This document shows positions 48,780 to 56,415 of a stretch of DNA of 64,000 bases, in pieces. The notes under the pieces are model-generated. The model searched no databases. It had not been told where the DNA came from and saw only the letters and a program-made list of their open reading frames with translations. Origin of the DNA: Butyricicoccus pullicaecorum DSM 23266 (GTDB lineage Bacteria > Bacillota > Clostridia > Oscillospirales > Butyricicoccaceae); NCBI RefSeq assembly GCF_900167005.1, contig NZ_FUXW01000002.1, positions 124,001 to 188,000 on the forward strand. The letters are read 5' to 3'. The stretch's first letter is position 1. Each line of letters opens with the position of its first letter. Made by a program: the position numbers and the translations under genes.

Positions 48780-49574
48780 TTAGAACAGGCCCCACTCGGC
48801 GAACGCCTCGAAGCCTCCCGCGTCCTTGATGAACTTGCGGGCGATTTCCACGATTTCGTGGTAGGGCTTTCCGTCAATCTCATCGTCTCCGATGGCGCAG
48901 CACAGCTCCACCGGCTTGCCGGTTTCCTGTGCCTTGAGAAAAGCGTAGATGTTGACGGACACATCAGCTTTGGACAGGTCCTTGCCATGCAGCCCACCAC
49001 CGGTCACAGAATCAGCCATATCGGAGCCGAGCTTGCGGTTGGTGGCGCCTGTGTCCACGTCCGTACCGCCAGTCCAATCGCCGAGCGGGTTGATTTCGGC
49101 GGTGGGGTACAGCTGCTCGATGTCAGCCCTCGCAGCGTTGCTCTGGCAGATGATGAGCTTATCCCCGCTCAGAATGTATTTTCCGTCGCAGGGGTACTTC
49201 TGGTAAATGTCGCGGGCAATCGCGGAGAGCGTCTTCTGCTCGTCCGTGAGCGGCATTCCCTTGAAGATGCCGTTATCGCCACAGCGGAAACCGGCCTGCT
49301 GGTTATCAGCGAGGTGGGTGTCCTGCGGAACGATGCAGAGGTCGATTTGCACGAACCCCGCAATACGGTGGATGGCATTGTGGATCGCCCTCAGCACCTC
49401 TGGCCGGAGCATGGGGGCGGAAGTCTCAACGATGGCGTGGCACACACCATGCCCGATGAGAACCTCAACTGCAACTTTGGGGTCATCCTGAACCTGATAG
49501 GCCAAGTCCACGATAGCGCCGGCAATCCTGTCGGCGATTTTGTCCGGGTGGGACGGGTTTACTTTCTCAATCAT
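48780..49574 (-). CDS. metK: Phage-type S-adenosylmethionine synthetase
   Basis: 264 residues, about two thirds of a bacterial MetK. Starts MIEKVNPSHPDKIADRIAGA (ATP-binding HPDK motif), then VEVLIGHGVCHAIVET, QQAGFRCGDNG in the middle, and NPLGDWTGGTDVDTGATNRK followed by the glycine-rich VTGGGLHGKDLSKADV, corresponding to the GGPxGDxGLTGRK and GGGAFSGKDPTKVD motifs. Predicted to make SAM from Met and ATP. Short forms like this are known in Clostridia phages next to methylase or ParB genes. Operon with DUF1848 and unnamed copy 3. Confidence 0.88.
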   Translation of the reverse strand: MIEKVNPSHPDKIADRIAGAIVDLAYQVQDDPKVAVEVLIGHGVCHAIVETSAPMLRPEVLRAIHNAIHRIAGFVQIDLCIVPQDTHLADNQQAGFRCGDNGIFKGMPLTDEQKTLSAIARDIYQKYPCDGKYILSGDKLIICQSNAARADIEQLYPTAEINPLGDWTGGTDVDTGATNRKLGSDMADSVTGGGLHGKDLSKADVSVNIYAFLKAQETGKPVELCCAIGDDEIDGKPYHEIVEIARKFIKDAGGFEAFAEWGLF

Positions 49575-49578
49575 GGTA

Positions 49579-50415
49579 TCAATTCCTTTGCTTGATTTTT
49601 TCGTTGCCGTTCAGCGGAGGCCCAAGCAGGTCACAGTCCGCGTCAGGCGGGTCCTGAACGTAGCCGTAGTGGTTTGCGTAACAATAGGCGCAACCGTTGC
49701 GGCAGGTGCTGTATGCGCCAATATCGACGCTCTCAACGCACTGGCACAGCCCGCGCTGATTGCGGTCTTTCGGTTTGTCAACGCCGAACATCTTGCCGTC
49801 TACGCAGCTGGAATGGGGCAGCCCCAGTTCCTCCGCACAGGAGGAGAGGACAATCCCGTGCTGGGCGGCTATCTCGGATAGCTGCTGCGCCAGCTCTGTC
49901 TGCTGCTCTGTTGTGAGCGGCTGGATATTCAGCGGTCTGAGGTCTACCGTGCGGTACGAATCCACGAAACTCATAACGGCCTTTGAGGTGTAGCCCTCCA
50001 ATTCCTCCGCGATTTTCGTGAACGCCCGAATGTGGTAGTCCCAAGTGTAGCGGTCATTCAGGAATACCGGGTCATATCGCCAGATGGCTTTATCAGCCCC
50101 GATTCTCTTGAACGCCGGTATCACGACCTCATGCTTGTCGGGGATGTTCTTCTCAACGTCCCGACCATAGGGTGTGATGGTGTACTGGAAATAATATTTG
50201 AATGCGTCCAGCTCGTGAATCCTGTTGAGCATAGGCGCGGCATTCTTAGTCCAAAAAACGAACCCGTCTACTTTGTCGGGCGTGAGTGAAACACGCCCGA
50301 CTTGTAGAGGGTTGTATGGGTTTCTAAGGAGGACAAATCCTTTCCCAACACGGTTGTAAAACCACTCGGAAAACAGTGCCGGGATGTCAGTCCGCCTGCT
50401 TGCGCTAACGATCAT
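49579..50415 (-). CDS. DUF1848 protein (radical-SAM-like)
   Basis: 278 residues. Typical DUF1848 start IVSASRRTDIPALFSEWFYN, FWTKNAAPMLNRI, and the C-terminal Cys cluster CVESVDIGAYSTCRNGCAYC with YANHYG. The family is predicted to bind an Fe-S cluster and SAM, though its reaction is unknown. Lies 4 bases before metK and overlaps the upstream unnamed copy 3 by ATGA, so SAM production and a possible SAM-using enzyme are made together. Confidence 0.87.
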   Translation of the reverse strand: MIVSASRRTDIPALFSEWFYNRVGKGFVLLRNPYNPLQVGRVSLTPDKVDGFVFWTKNAAPMLNRIHELDAFKYYFQYTITPYGRDVEKNIPDKHEVVIPAFKRIGADKAIWRYDPVFLNDRYTWDYHIRAFTKIAEELEGYTSKAVMSFVDSYRTVDLRPLNIQPLTTEQQTELAQQLSEIAAQHGIVLSSCAEELGLPHSSCVDGKMFGVDKPKDRNQRGLCQCVESVDIGAYSTCRNGCAYCYANHYGYVQDPPDADCDLLGPPLNGNEKIKQRN

Positions 50416-50882
50416 AACGGCATCCCATCCTTTAGGTAGTTTGCGAATATCCAGTTGCGGCAGGACCGCTGCTCTTTGGTGTAGTTCCCCGGAGGGTTCG
50501 GCACGTAATCCCAGAAGTGGATGCGGCGGGCATTCGTGATGTGCAGCTTGATTCTGTCGTTCTCAACTCTGACTTCGGAATTGCTGTCAGGCACGAATGC
50601 CACATGGGTGTTCAGCTCCCACACAAAGCCGTCGCTCAAACCGCAAAGGTAGTATGCTTTGGCGTGTGGGTGCTGCTTGACGATGATGTCAACGACGGCG
50701 TTGGACTTGTGCAGCGTTCCGTAATAGACGCGGTTGTCCTTGTCGCCGATGAAACATTTTGCGCAGCACTGCGATATATCCACGTTGCGGATGTCTCGGA
50801 GCCAGAAGAAGTTGCACTTCTTCAAAATCTCCAAGTGCAAGTGCATGGGCGCGTGCTTAATTATAAAATCCGACGGTATCAT
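50412..50882 (-). CDS. Unnamed phage protein family, copy 3 of 3
   Basis: 156 residues; the start at 50,882 has AGGAGAG 7 bases upstream, though homology with the other copies begins at an internal MHLHLEILKK. Shared landmarks: FFWLRDIRNVDISQCCAKCF, AYYLCGLSDGF, NTHVAFVP, YVPNPPGNYTKEQRSCRNW and ANYLKDGM. Closest to copy 1. Operon with DUF1848 and metK genes. The link of this copy to a predicted Fe-S/SAM enzyme and the conserved Cys make a metal-related role worth testing. Confidence 0.85.
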   Translation of the reverse strand: MIPSDFIIKHAPMHLHLEILKKCNFFWLRDIRNVDISQCCAKCFIGDKDNRVYYGTLHKSNAVVDIIVKQHPHAKAYYLCGLSDGFVWELNTHVAFVPDSNSEVRVENDRIKLHITNARRIHFWDYVPNPPGNYTKEQRSCRNWIFANYLKDGMPL

Positions 50883-50906
50883 TTTATCACTCTCCTATAT
50901 GACGGG

Positions 50907-51314
50907 TCAATGACAGCTTTGTGACACGACGGCCACCTCCGCTATCTCGGGGTTTTGCGCCTGAAAAAACTCCCCAAGCGCGTAAAGTATCGTCTCACAA
51001 GCCCCCGGCAGAGCAGGGTGGAATGCAAAGCCACACCCGGACATCGCGCTCTTGACCGCGACAAACTCACGGTCAAAGCCGCTCACACGGGTTCTGGTGG
51101 CTTTCATTCTGCGCCCGTGGTCATCAAAGCTCTCAAACAGGGCGTGGGAGAGCGGGTTGCCCGCGCTCACTGATTCGCCCACCGTCAGCTTTGCGAGGGT
51201 GATTTCATAGCCGCCCGGAATCGAACCGGTCAGTGTGAACGATGAGACGTTCGTTACATAACTCGGCAGCGGATTCAGCCCGTCGTAGGGCTGCGGCTCA
51301 AAGTTTTTAATCAT
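50907..51314 (-). CDS. Hypothetical phage protein (135 aa)
   Basis: Starts MIKNFEPQPYDGLNPLPSYV after AAGGAGG; alpha/beta with SMSGCGFAFHPALPG-like sequence near the end (AMSGCGFAFHPALPGACET). Overlaps the upstream membrane-protein gene by 8 bases. No family recognised. Confidence 0.65.
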   Translation of the reverse strand: MIKNFEPQPYDGLNPLPSYVTNVSSFTLTGSIPGGYEITLAKLTVGESVSAGNPLSHALFESFDDHGRRMKATRTRVSGFDREFVAVKSAMSGCGFAFHPALPGACETILYALGEFFQAQNPEIAEVAVVSQSCH

Positions 51315-51588
51315 TTTGTTCTACCTCCTTATCTTTCAACTGCTCACGCAGATGTTCACGCAATTCCTGACGGACCATCGCGGCCTCAACGTCATTGTGC
51401 GTAGCGTTCTCAACAAGTACCTGCCAACTGCCGTCGCTCGTCTTGAATGTGTGAACTTTCCGCTTTGCGCGGAGAGCACTCACCAGATCCACCGTGTATT
51501 TCAGAACACAGCAGACCAAAATCAAAAAGCCAAGCCAAGCCAAATCCACGGGCTGGAAAAGATAAACTTCAAAAACTCCATTACTCAT
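51307..51588 (-). CDS. Single-span membrane protein
   Basis: 93 residues. Hydrophobic segment at about 15-37 (LAWLGFLILVCCVLKYTVDL), then a basic stretch (ALRAKRKVHTFK) and an acidic helix (REHLREQLKDKEVEQND). Positive-inside suggests the C-terminus is cytoplasmic. Gene overlaps both neighbours by 8 bases. Function unknown. Confidence 0.65.
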   Translation of the reverse strand: MSNGVFEVYLFQPVDLAWLGFLILVCCVLKYTVDLVSALRAKRKVHTFKTSDGSWQVLVENATHNDVEAAMVRQELREHLREQLKDKEVEQND

Positions 51589-51868
51589 CTTCCTCCAATT
51601 TCAGCCGAGCTTCAAGCTCGGTGATGCTCTGCAAAAACGCCATGCGGCAGGACAGCTCGCTTTCCTCGACCGCCACGCGCAGACTTTTCAGAGCCTCCGC
51701 TACCGGCGTGTCAAAACTGTACTTCTGGAAGACCACGCCTCTCCGGTCCTCTGTGGTAAAAATCTCAAACGCATCACCCTCTCGAATGCCGAGGCTCCTG
51801 CGAACTTCGCGCGGGATGACAACCCTGCCGAGGTCGTCAATTCTGCGGATTATACCTGTTGCTTTCAT
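51581..51868 (-). CDS. AbrB/SpoVT-type transcriptional regulator
   Basis: 95 residues. The N-terminal swapped-hairpin DNA-binding domain is clear: GIIRRIDDLGRVVIPREVRR, then LGIREGDAFEIF. C-terminal helix probably mediates oligomerization. Phage AbrB proteins may adjust host transition-state genes or phage promoters. Ribosome site GGAGGAA. Confidence 0.9.
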   Translation of the reverse strand: MKATGIIRRIDDLGRVVIPREVRRSLGIREGDAFEIFTTEDRRGVVFQKYSFDTPVAEALKSLRVAVEESELSCRMAFLQSITELEARLKLEEDE

Positions 51869-51884
51869 CGCACTGTTCCTCCTG

Positions 51885-52586
51885 TCATAATTCGTATTCT
51901 TTGTGGTGGGCAGTCTTGCCCTTATATTTGACCGAGGGCTTGACCCAAACCACCTTGCCGGACTTGTACCGGCGCAGGTGGCCTCGGACGTTGACCTCGT
52001 GGTCGGGTTTGGTGTAGCCGCGCTTCGCCTGTTCGGGCTTTACCAGTGCCGTGCTGTCGAAGTCAGTCACGGTGTAAATGCGGCGAATGAGCGGCTGCCG
52101 CACCTGCGCTGTGCGCTTTTTCTTCTTGTGCTTGGCAGGGCGGCGCTCAATGCGCTGCTCAACTTTGACCTCCTCCCGGTAGTAAGCCATGAACAGCATG
52201 AGCGCATGGTACTTCCGGGCCTCTTTCCTGCACGTGTCATCCATCGAGAGGAGAACACTGAGCAGTTCCTGATCCACAACCGGCTGACTGCCCATCGGGG
52301 CGATACGGCGGTTCCTGATTTCCGTAGTGGCAGGGTCATAGTCAAACATCACAACCGGCGGGAGGTTCGGCTTCACGGTGATGTAGACCGCCATCTCCAC
52401 CCAGCTGCCCTTGCTCTCGAACGTGAATTCGATTTGCTCCTCGCAAAGCTCCACCACACCCGATTCCATCGGAGCCAGAAACTTCTCGCGGTCGAGCCAT
52501 TTGAAGTTGTCAAAATACCAATCCAGCACCCGCTCCATGCGAGCGTTGCTCGTGACGATAATGCGGTCAGCTGTGTTGCGGTTCAT
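51885..52586 (-). CDS. Hypothetical phage protein with basic C-terminal motif
   Basis: 233 residues. N-terminal alpha/beta region (RMERVLDWYFDNFKWLDREK), a basic linker (RRPAKHKKKKRTAQVRQPL) and a C-terminal VNVRGHLRRYKSGKVVWVKP motif that recurs at the end of many Clostridia phage proteins and looks nucleic-acid-binding. Starts after GGAGGG. No enzymatic motif. Confidence 0.7.
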   Translation of the reverse strand: MNRNTADRIIVTSNARMERVLDWYFDNFKWLDREKFLAPMESGVVELCEEQIEFTFESKGSWVEMAVYITVKPNLPPVVMFDYDPATTEIRNRRIAPMGSQPVVDQELLSVLLSMDDTCRKEARKYHALMLFMAYYREEVKVEQRIERRPAKHKKKKRTAQVRQPLIRRIYTVTDFDSTALVKPEQAKRGYTKPDHEVNVRGHLRRYKSGKVVWVKPSVKYKGKTAHHKEYEL

Positions 52587-52588
52587 CG

Positions 52589-52765
52589 TCAGCCCTCCTT
52601 TCCCTCGAACTGCCTGTGGTAGAAATCTGATAGAATGCTTTTTGCTGCGAGAATTCCCTGCTTGTAGCCCTCCTCGTACTTGAAATTACCGCTCCGACCA
52701 TACGGGTTGTTCTCGGCTTTCCGGGTGAGCAGGTCTTGCAGCATTTCGTATTGCCACTTAGTCAT
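52589..52765 (-). CDS. Small hypothetical protein (58 aa)
   Basis: Start at 52,765 (MTKWQYEMLQDLLTRKAENN) set by GAGGAGG; the longer in-frame extension lies inside the neighbouring gene. Helical, Tyr-rich (YEEGYKQGILAAKSILSDFY). Overlaps the upstream gene by 8 bases. Function unknown. Confidence 0.65.
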   Translation of the reverse strand: MTKWQYEMLQDLLTRKAENNPYGRSGNFKYEEGYKQGILAAKSILSDFYHRQFEGKEG

Positions 52766-53396
52766 GCCATACCTCCTCAACGAAAGCGCCGTTCTTATCG
52801 ACCCACACATTCCTGCCGCCGAGCTTCGCAATCCGGCAGTCCTTACTGCGCATCTCCTCAGCTTTTTCTGCGGCGGGGTCGTGCCACTGCAATCCGCGAC
52901 TTTTGTAGAGCGGAATCCAATGCTCGCTGTAAAAATCGTACCCTGCGCCGTCGATGCCGAAGAAATAGCCCCACTCCTCGTGCTGGTAAATGCGGAACCC
53001 GCAGTCGGACATCACCCGAATACCATCCGCATACCCAAGCCAGTAGTCGTCGCAGGAATCGCCAAAGCTCCACATCGTTCCCCACATTGGGAGCGTGTCT
53101 TCGTCCACGACTTCCAAATTGTCAGGCTCCACGAGAATGGACGGGCCGCCGTCCAGATCCACCCGATACTTGTTGAGGTCTGCGGCATACGCCACGATTT
53201 CGCCGAGGTGTTCCAGCGTGTCGCAGCTGTCAGGCAGGTCAAAAACGTGAACTCTGCTGCCGGCGTGAGGGAGGGTGAGTTCCTCCCACTCGTCGGGAGC
53301 CGCCCGCATGAGCCGCTCAATCATGCTCTGCGGGATAGCGTTGAACTCGCTGACCCACTTGTGGGCGGCATCGCTAATCGTCATGCCTTTAATCAT
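52758..53396 (-). CDS. Hypothetical phage protein (212 aa)
   Basis: Starts MIKGMTISDAAHKWVSEF after GAGGAGG. Mixed alpha/beta; acidic middle with many aromatic residues (SFGDSCDDYWLGYADG, EEWGYFFGIDG). No known motif and no membrane segment. Overlapped at both ends by neighbouring small genes, so part of a tight accessory operon. Confidence 0.7.
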   Translation of the reverse strand: MIKGMTISDAAHKWVSEFNAIPQSMIERLMRAAPDEWEELTLPHAGSRVHVFDLPDSCDTLEHLGEIVAYAADLNKYRVDLDGGPSILVEPDNLEVVDEDTLPMWGTMWSFGDSCDDYWLGYADGIRVMSDCGFRIYQHEEWGYFFGIDGAGYDFYSEHWIPLYKSRGLQWHDPAAEKAEEMRSKDCRIAKLGGRNVWVDKNGAFVEEVWHD

Positions 53397-53622
53397 TCTT
53401 CTGCACCTCCTCGTAACAGGCCGGACAATATATCAAATCACTGCCCTGCATCATCTTCATGTACTCTTTTCGCCCATGCCGGTCTATGAAACACTTGGAG
53501 CAAAATGTGTCTCCGCATTTTTCGCAGCCCCACATCTCGCCGTGAACGAGATCGCTGGCGTCCCATTCCATCTCAAACCCGCATAGGTCGCAGGTGTAGG
53601 TATCCTTTATGCAGTTATACAT
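53389..53622 (-). CDS. Small zinc-finger protein
   Basis: 77 residues with three CxxC pairs (CDLCGFEM, CEKCGDTFCSKC, CPACYEEV), enough for two zinc sites, similar in spirit to the Cys-rich C-terminus of the 922-2,598 product. Ribosome site GAGGAGG. Function unknown. Confidence 0.75.
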   Translation of the reverse strand: MYNCIKDTYTCDLCGFEMEWDASDLVHGEMWGCEKCGDTFCSKCFIDRHGRKEYMKMMQGSDLIYCPACYEEVQKND

Positions 53623-53623
53623 A

Positions 53624-53995
53624 TCACCCGAACCTCCTCATTCGCATTTTGGAAAGGGCCTCACCGAGTTCCGGCCAGCTACACCAGCAGTTGTAGCCGC
53701 CCGTCCAGTCTTTGTCATGCGCCATTGTGCGGTACAAAACGTGGTGATACCACTCGGACGAGCAGAACCGCACATCGCTGATGGCAACGTATACGAACTC
53801 GCCGGTTGTCTCGTCCCGCAGCACTGCCGAGAACTCATAATGTCCGGGGATGAATCTGTGCAGCGCAAACCCCGCCGCCTTTGCCTGTTTCCGCAGGTCC
53901 GCTCTTGCCTCCCGCTGGAAAGCGTCGTAGTCGCTCCCGGTTTCACAACCGAAAGAAAATGTGTGGTGCAGCCACTTACCCATTCTGTTCGCCAT
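53624..53995 (-). CDS. Hypothetical phage protein (123 aa)
   Basis: Start at 53,995 (MANRMGKWLHHTFSFGCETG) chosen from GGAGG with 9-base spacing. Contains a basic helix (REARADLRKQAKAAG), a beta-rich middle (EFVYVAISDVRF) and a Trp-rich end (YNCWCSWPELGEAL). No family recognised. The gene overlaps the next upstream gene by 20 bases. Confidence 0.7.
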   Translation of the reverse strand: MANRMGKWLHHTFSFGCETGSDYDAFQREARADLRKQAKAAGFALHRFIPGHYEFSAVLRDETTGEFVYVAISDVRFCSSEWYHHVLYRTMAHDKDWTGGYNCWCSWPELGEALSKMRMRRFG

Positions 53996-54152
53996 TTTGG
54001 TCCACCTCCGCACCCGAATTTAACTTGACCGACCGGAGTATCAGCAGCAAGTCGTCTCGGGTTATGTTTTTCTCCACCAGCAAGGCGGTGAATTTGTCCA
54101 TATCTTCCGTAGTTCCAATAGGGATGAATCTCCTGAAAATTACGTCGCTCAT
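53976..54152 (-). CDS. Small helical protein (58 aa)
   Basis: ATG at 54,152, TAA at 53,978-53,976. The sequence MSDVIFRRFIPIG leads into a helix (TEDMDKFTALLVEKNITRDD) and a polar tail ending GEQNG. Preceded by GGAGG with a longish spacer and placed 2 bases after the MazG-like gene. A longer open frame in another register covering the same region is a shadow. Function unknown. Confidence 0.6.
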   Translation of the reverse strand: MSDVIFRRFIPIGTTEDMDKFTALLVEKNITRDDLLLILRSVKLNSGAEVDQNGEQNG

Positions 54153-54154
54153 TT

Positions 54155-54793
54155 TTAATCGTCAACCTCCAATCTCATGGACCACCGAGCGGCTTTCTCT
54201 CTGATAAACCGCTCAACTTCTTCACGGTCAAGCCCCAGCGCTGCCGCACAAAGAACAACGTCGGCGAACTCCTCGTTCAGCCTGTGCGACGCCTCGCTTG
54301 TGCTCACTGGCGTGGGGTTGCTCTTGTCTATCGTCCTGCGCAGTTTCAGCGCCGCTTGGGACAGCTCCGCTGCCTCCTCTGCCATGCCTGCCAACAACTC
54401 GCAGCAGCCAAGCAGGGTGTGAATTTCTGTGAGTTCATGCCCCCAATCTTCAAGAGCCTTTTCGATAGAGCTGCCAAACGCAAGCTGCTCAGGAATCACA
54501 TCAACCCTGATGTCGCCCAGAAATGTGTCATCGCAGCAATCTCCGGGTTCGACGGGGTAGAAGTCTGTCAGCATGATCTTTCGTTTCAGGTCTCTCGACG
54601 GGATAAAGCAATTTTGAACCGACGGCACAGTGCCATACCCGGTATCGGCGGGCCAGCCGACAGAGAAGTCTCTGCCGCTCTGCCGAAGAACATAACAAAG
54701 CTCGTTCAGCGAGAGAGGATTGCTCTTTGCAATCAACGGGTACTGGCTGATTTCGTTGCTGAACCACGCTTTGAATTCCGTGATGTCTTTCAT
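54155..54793 (-). CDS. MazG-like nucleotide pyrophosphatase domain protein
   Basis: 212 residues; start at 54,793 (MKDITEFKAWFSNEI) from AAAGGAG. The C-terminal half contains a MazG-type helical core: LLAGMAEEAAELSQAALKL (EExxE metal site) and LNEEFADVVLCAAALGL (the second acidic motif). Phage MazG-like proteins hydrolyse (d)NTPs or alarmones. The N-terminal 100 residues are of unknown fold. It is the last gene before the junction at 54.86 kb. Confidence 0.75.
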   Translation of the reverse strand: MKDITEFKAWFSNEISQYPLIAKSNPLSLNELCYVLRQSGRDFSVGWPADTGYGTVPSVQNCFIPSRDLKRKIMLTDFYPVEPGDCCDDTFLGDIRVDVIPEQLAFGSSIEKALEDWGHELTEIHTLLGCCELLAGMAEEAAELSQAALKLRRTIDKSNPTPVSTSEASHRLNEEFADVVLCAAALGLDREEVERFIREKAARWSMRLEVDD

Positions 54794-54819
54794 AAGTACC
54801 AACTCCTTTGCAAAATAGA

Positions 54820-54847
54820 AGAAACCCGCCATTTCTGGCGGGTTTCT
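54820..54847 (-). terminator. Hairpin near the junction, possible terminator
   Basis: Perfect 11-bp stem AGAAACCCGCC / GGCGGGTTTCT with 6-base loop; on the minus strand it is followed by TTCTATTTT. Would stop leftward transcripts coming from the repressor region, before the MazG-like gene. Confidence 0.6.
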
Positions 54848-54865
54848 GTATATAGGCAAATTCGG

Positions 54866-55180
54866 CTATCCATCAATTTCATGTGCAATTCCCCAATGCG
54901 TACGACAAGGATTATCCTCTTGCTCATCAAAAAGAATGACAGAACAGCGAGGATAATCTACCACGCAAGCCCCGTTGAACTGCTCGCAGGTAAAATTACT
55001 TAGTGGACGATTGGTTATCTGCGCAAAGTTCTGCACAGAATCAATCACAATCGGACGATTAAATTGGAGATCGGTAACATTCACATGTAAGGTGGAAATA
55101 GTCTGTGCCAACAATAGATCAGTTGCAACATTTTGCGCTTTGTCAAAATCAGGTCTCCGAGTGTCTGCTTCGAGTTTCAT
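54866..55180 (-). pseudogene. Truncated ImmA/IrrE-type metallopeptidase
   Basis: 104 codons. The C-terminal part of the product (CVVDYPRCSVILFDEQED, then THWGIAHEIDG and stop) follows ImmA/IrrE proteins up to the start of the zinc motif: HExxH should read HEIGH but is HEIDG and ends. The rest of the domain is absent, so it cannot be active. It overlaps the repressor gene (TAATG), the standard CI-ImmA arrangement. The break coincides with a change in base composition and is read as a junction with the neighbouring phage. Confidence 0.72.
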
Positions 55181-55848
55181 TAGTCCTCCTTGGGAATTCC
55201 AATAGCGTCAAGATAAATATCAATAGCATCATGGAAGTTTTCGATCAATCGAGTACGTTGTTGTCCGGGTATTTTTTCTAGATGTCTAGCGAGTAATTTT
55301 ATATTGTTATCATTTTCAACTTCTACATCATGATTATTATTTTGGTGAAGTTGTGAAGCCTCGTCATTACATTTAAGGTCCATGTTTGCTGGTTTATAAG
55401 GGCTGTGATAGATTTCATCTATTTTAATATTCAAGTAAGAAGCGATTTTTTCAGCTAATTTATATCGAACAGGATATAAGCCGGATTCAAGGTTTATCAG
55501 ATCTTCCTCGGTGAGAGCAAGATCACAACTCATTTTTTGTGCAGATATATTTAGATCTTCTCGGATTTGTTTAATAGTGCGACCATATAGTAACTTTGTG
55601 TCGCAAGACGATGAATTGTCATGTGGTGTTTCGAGGAAGTCTTGCATGTTTTTAAAAGAAGTTTTTCCCAGTAGATAATCTACGCTTACCTGAAAAAAAT
55701 TAGCTACTTTTGCTAATTTGTCGCCAGATGGAATGGTATTATCCCATTTTCTGATAGTTCCATTACCAAAATCCATCTTCCGCTCGAGAGAGGCCAATGT
55801 TTCGCCTCGTTCGGAACACATGTTTTTAATCTTTTCAACAAGAGTCAC
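55180..55848 (-). CDS. Phage repressor with two XRE domains
   Basis: 222 residues from GTG after GGAGG. HTH 1 at about 3-62 (TLASLERKMDFGNGTIRKWD, VSVDYLLG) resembles the divergent Cro-like protein; HTH 2 at about 88-146 (LNISAQKMSCDLALTEEDLI). A helical C-terminus follows, without a LexA-like peptidase domain, so relief probably depended on the ImmA partner encoded next. The gene is clearly AT-richer than its neighbours. Transcribed from the leftward promoter at 56,045-56,073. Confidence 0.87.
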   Translation of the reverse strand: MTLVEKIKNMCSERGETLASLERKMDFGNGTIRKWDNTIPSGDKLAKVANFFQVSVDYLLGKTSFKNMQDFLETPHDNSSSCDTKLLYGRTIKQIREDLNISAQKMSCDLALTEEDLINLESGLYPVRYKLAEKIASYLNIKIDEIYHSPYKPANMDLKCNDEASQLHQNNNHDVEVENDNNIKLLARHLEKIPGQQRTRLIENFHDAIDIYLDAIGIPKED

Positions 55849-55892
55849 GATAATCCCTCCTGCATTCCTGGAAGAAATTCGTCTACAGACTA

Positions 55893-55921
55893 TTGACTTT
55901 TAAAAAGAAGCATGGTAATAT
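55893..55921 (+). promoter_or_regulatory. Candidate rightward early promoter of phage B (TTGACT-17-TAATAT)
   Basis: TTGACT at 55,893, 17-base spacer, TAATAT at 55,916. Flanked by CGTCTACAG (55,880-55,888) and its near-complement CTATAGACG (55,926-55,934), likely operator halves. It lies 180 bases from the first rightward gene, leaving a long leader. Confidence 0.6.
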
Positions 55922-56044
55922 TAGCCTATAGACGAAAGTTCTTAGAGGATATGCACAAATGTGTAGTGTGTATGATATGTAGTATGTAATATATAGAAGA
56001 ATTATAGAGCAATCGTCTGGCATCGAAAGGATTGCTATACCCTT

Positions 56045-56073
56045 ATAATAGCTTATAAGCTAATCAAAGTCAA
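56045..56073 (-). promoter_or_regulatory. Leftward repressor promoter of phage B (TTGACT-17-TATTAT)
   Basis: Minus strand TTGACT (56,073-56,068), 17-base spacer, TATTAT (56,050-56,045). The spacer holds the perfect 14-bp palindrome TAGCTTATAAGCTA (56,049-56,062), a good operator candidate. Confidence 0.75.
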
Positions 56074-56104
56074 TAGCAAATTTTCTATTACTGGAGGTGA
56101 GTCA

Positions 56105-56401
56105 ATGAAATTGGATAAAATCATAGCACTGTGTTCGGCAGAAGGATCAAATCTTTCCCGTTTGGAAAGAGAATGCGGGCTTTCGAATGCAGCGATCCGT
56201 CGCTGGGAGAACAGTTCGCCCAGTGCAGAGAACCTGCAAAAGGTCGCAGATCATTTTGGGGTGTCTGTGGATTACCTGCTTGGACGCGACGACTATGATA
56301 TTTCGCAGGAAGCATTGGAGTGTGCTAAGCAGTACAGTGAACTCTCCAAGGAAAAACAGCAGCTGGTACAGATCTACATGAGCGTGATCTCAAAGCAATA
56401 A
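56105..56401 (+). CDS. XRE-family Cro-like regulator
   Basis: 98 residues. HTH (LSRLERECGLSNAAIRRWEN) and the FGVSVDYLLG end closely parallel HTH 1 of the divergent repressor, so both probably read the same operators. C-terminal helix (YSELSKEKQQLVQIYMSV). Starts after GGAGGTG. First gene of the rightward early operon of phage B. Confidence 0.88.
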   Translation: MKLDKIIALCSAEGSNLSRLERECGLSNAAIRRWENSSPSAENLQKVADHFGVSVDYLLGRDDYDISQEALECAKQYSELSKEKQQLVQIYMSVISKQ

Positions 56402-56415
56402 GGAGTGTGATGTCT

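Noticed and set aside
48780-49574. SAM synthetase as a sign of host chromosome
   Set aside because: It is shorter than host MetK, sits in a phage operon with ParB and terminase genes in the same direction, and no other host gene is near.
53638-54165. 175-codon minus-strand frame spanning two small genes
   Set aside because: It covers the end of one and start of another gene in the wrong register; the frames at 53,624-53,995 and 53,976-54,152 have ribosome sites and coherent proteins.
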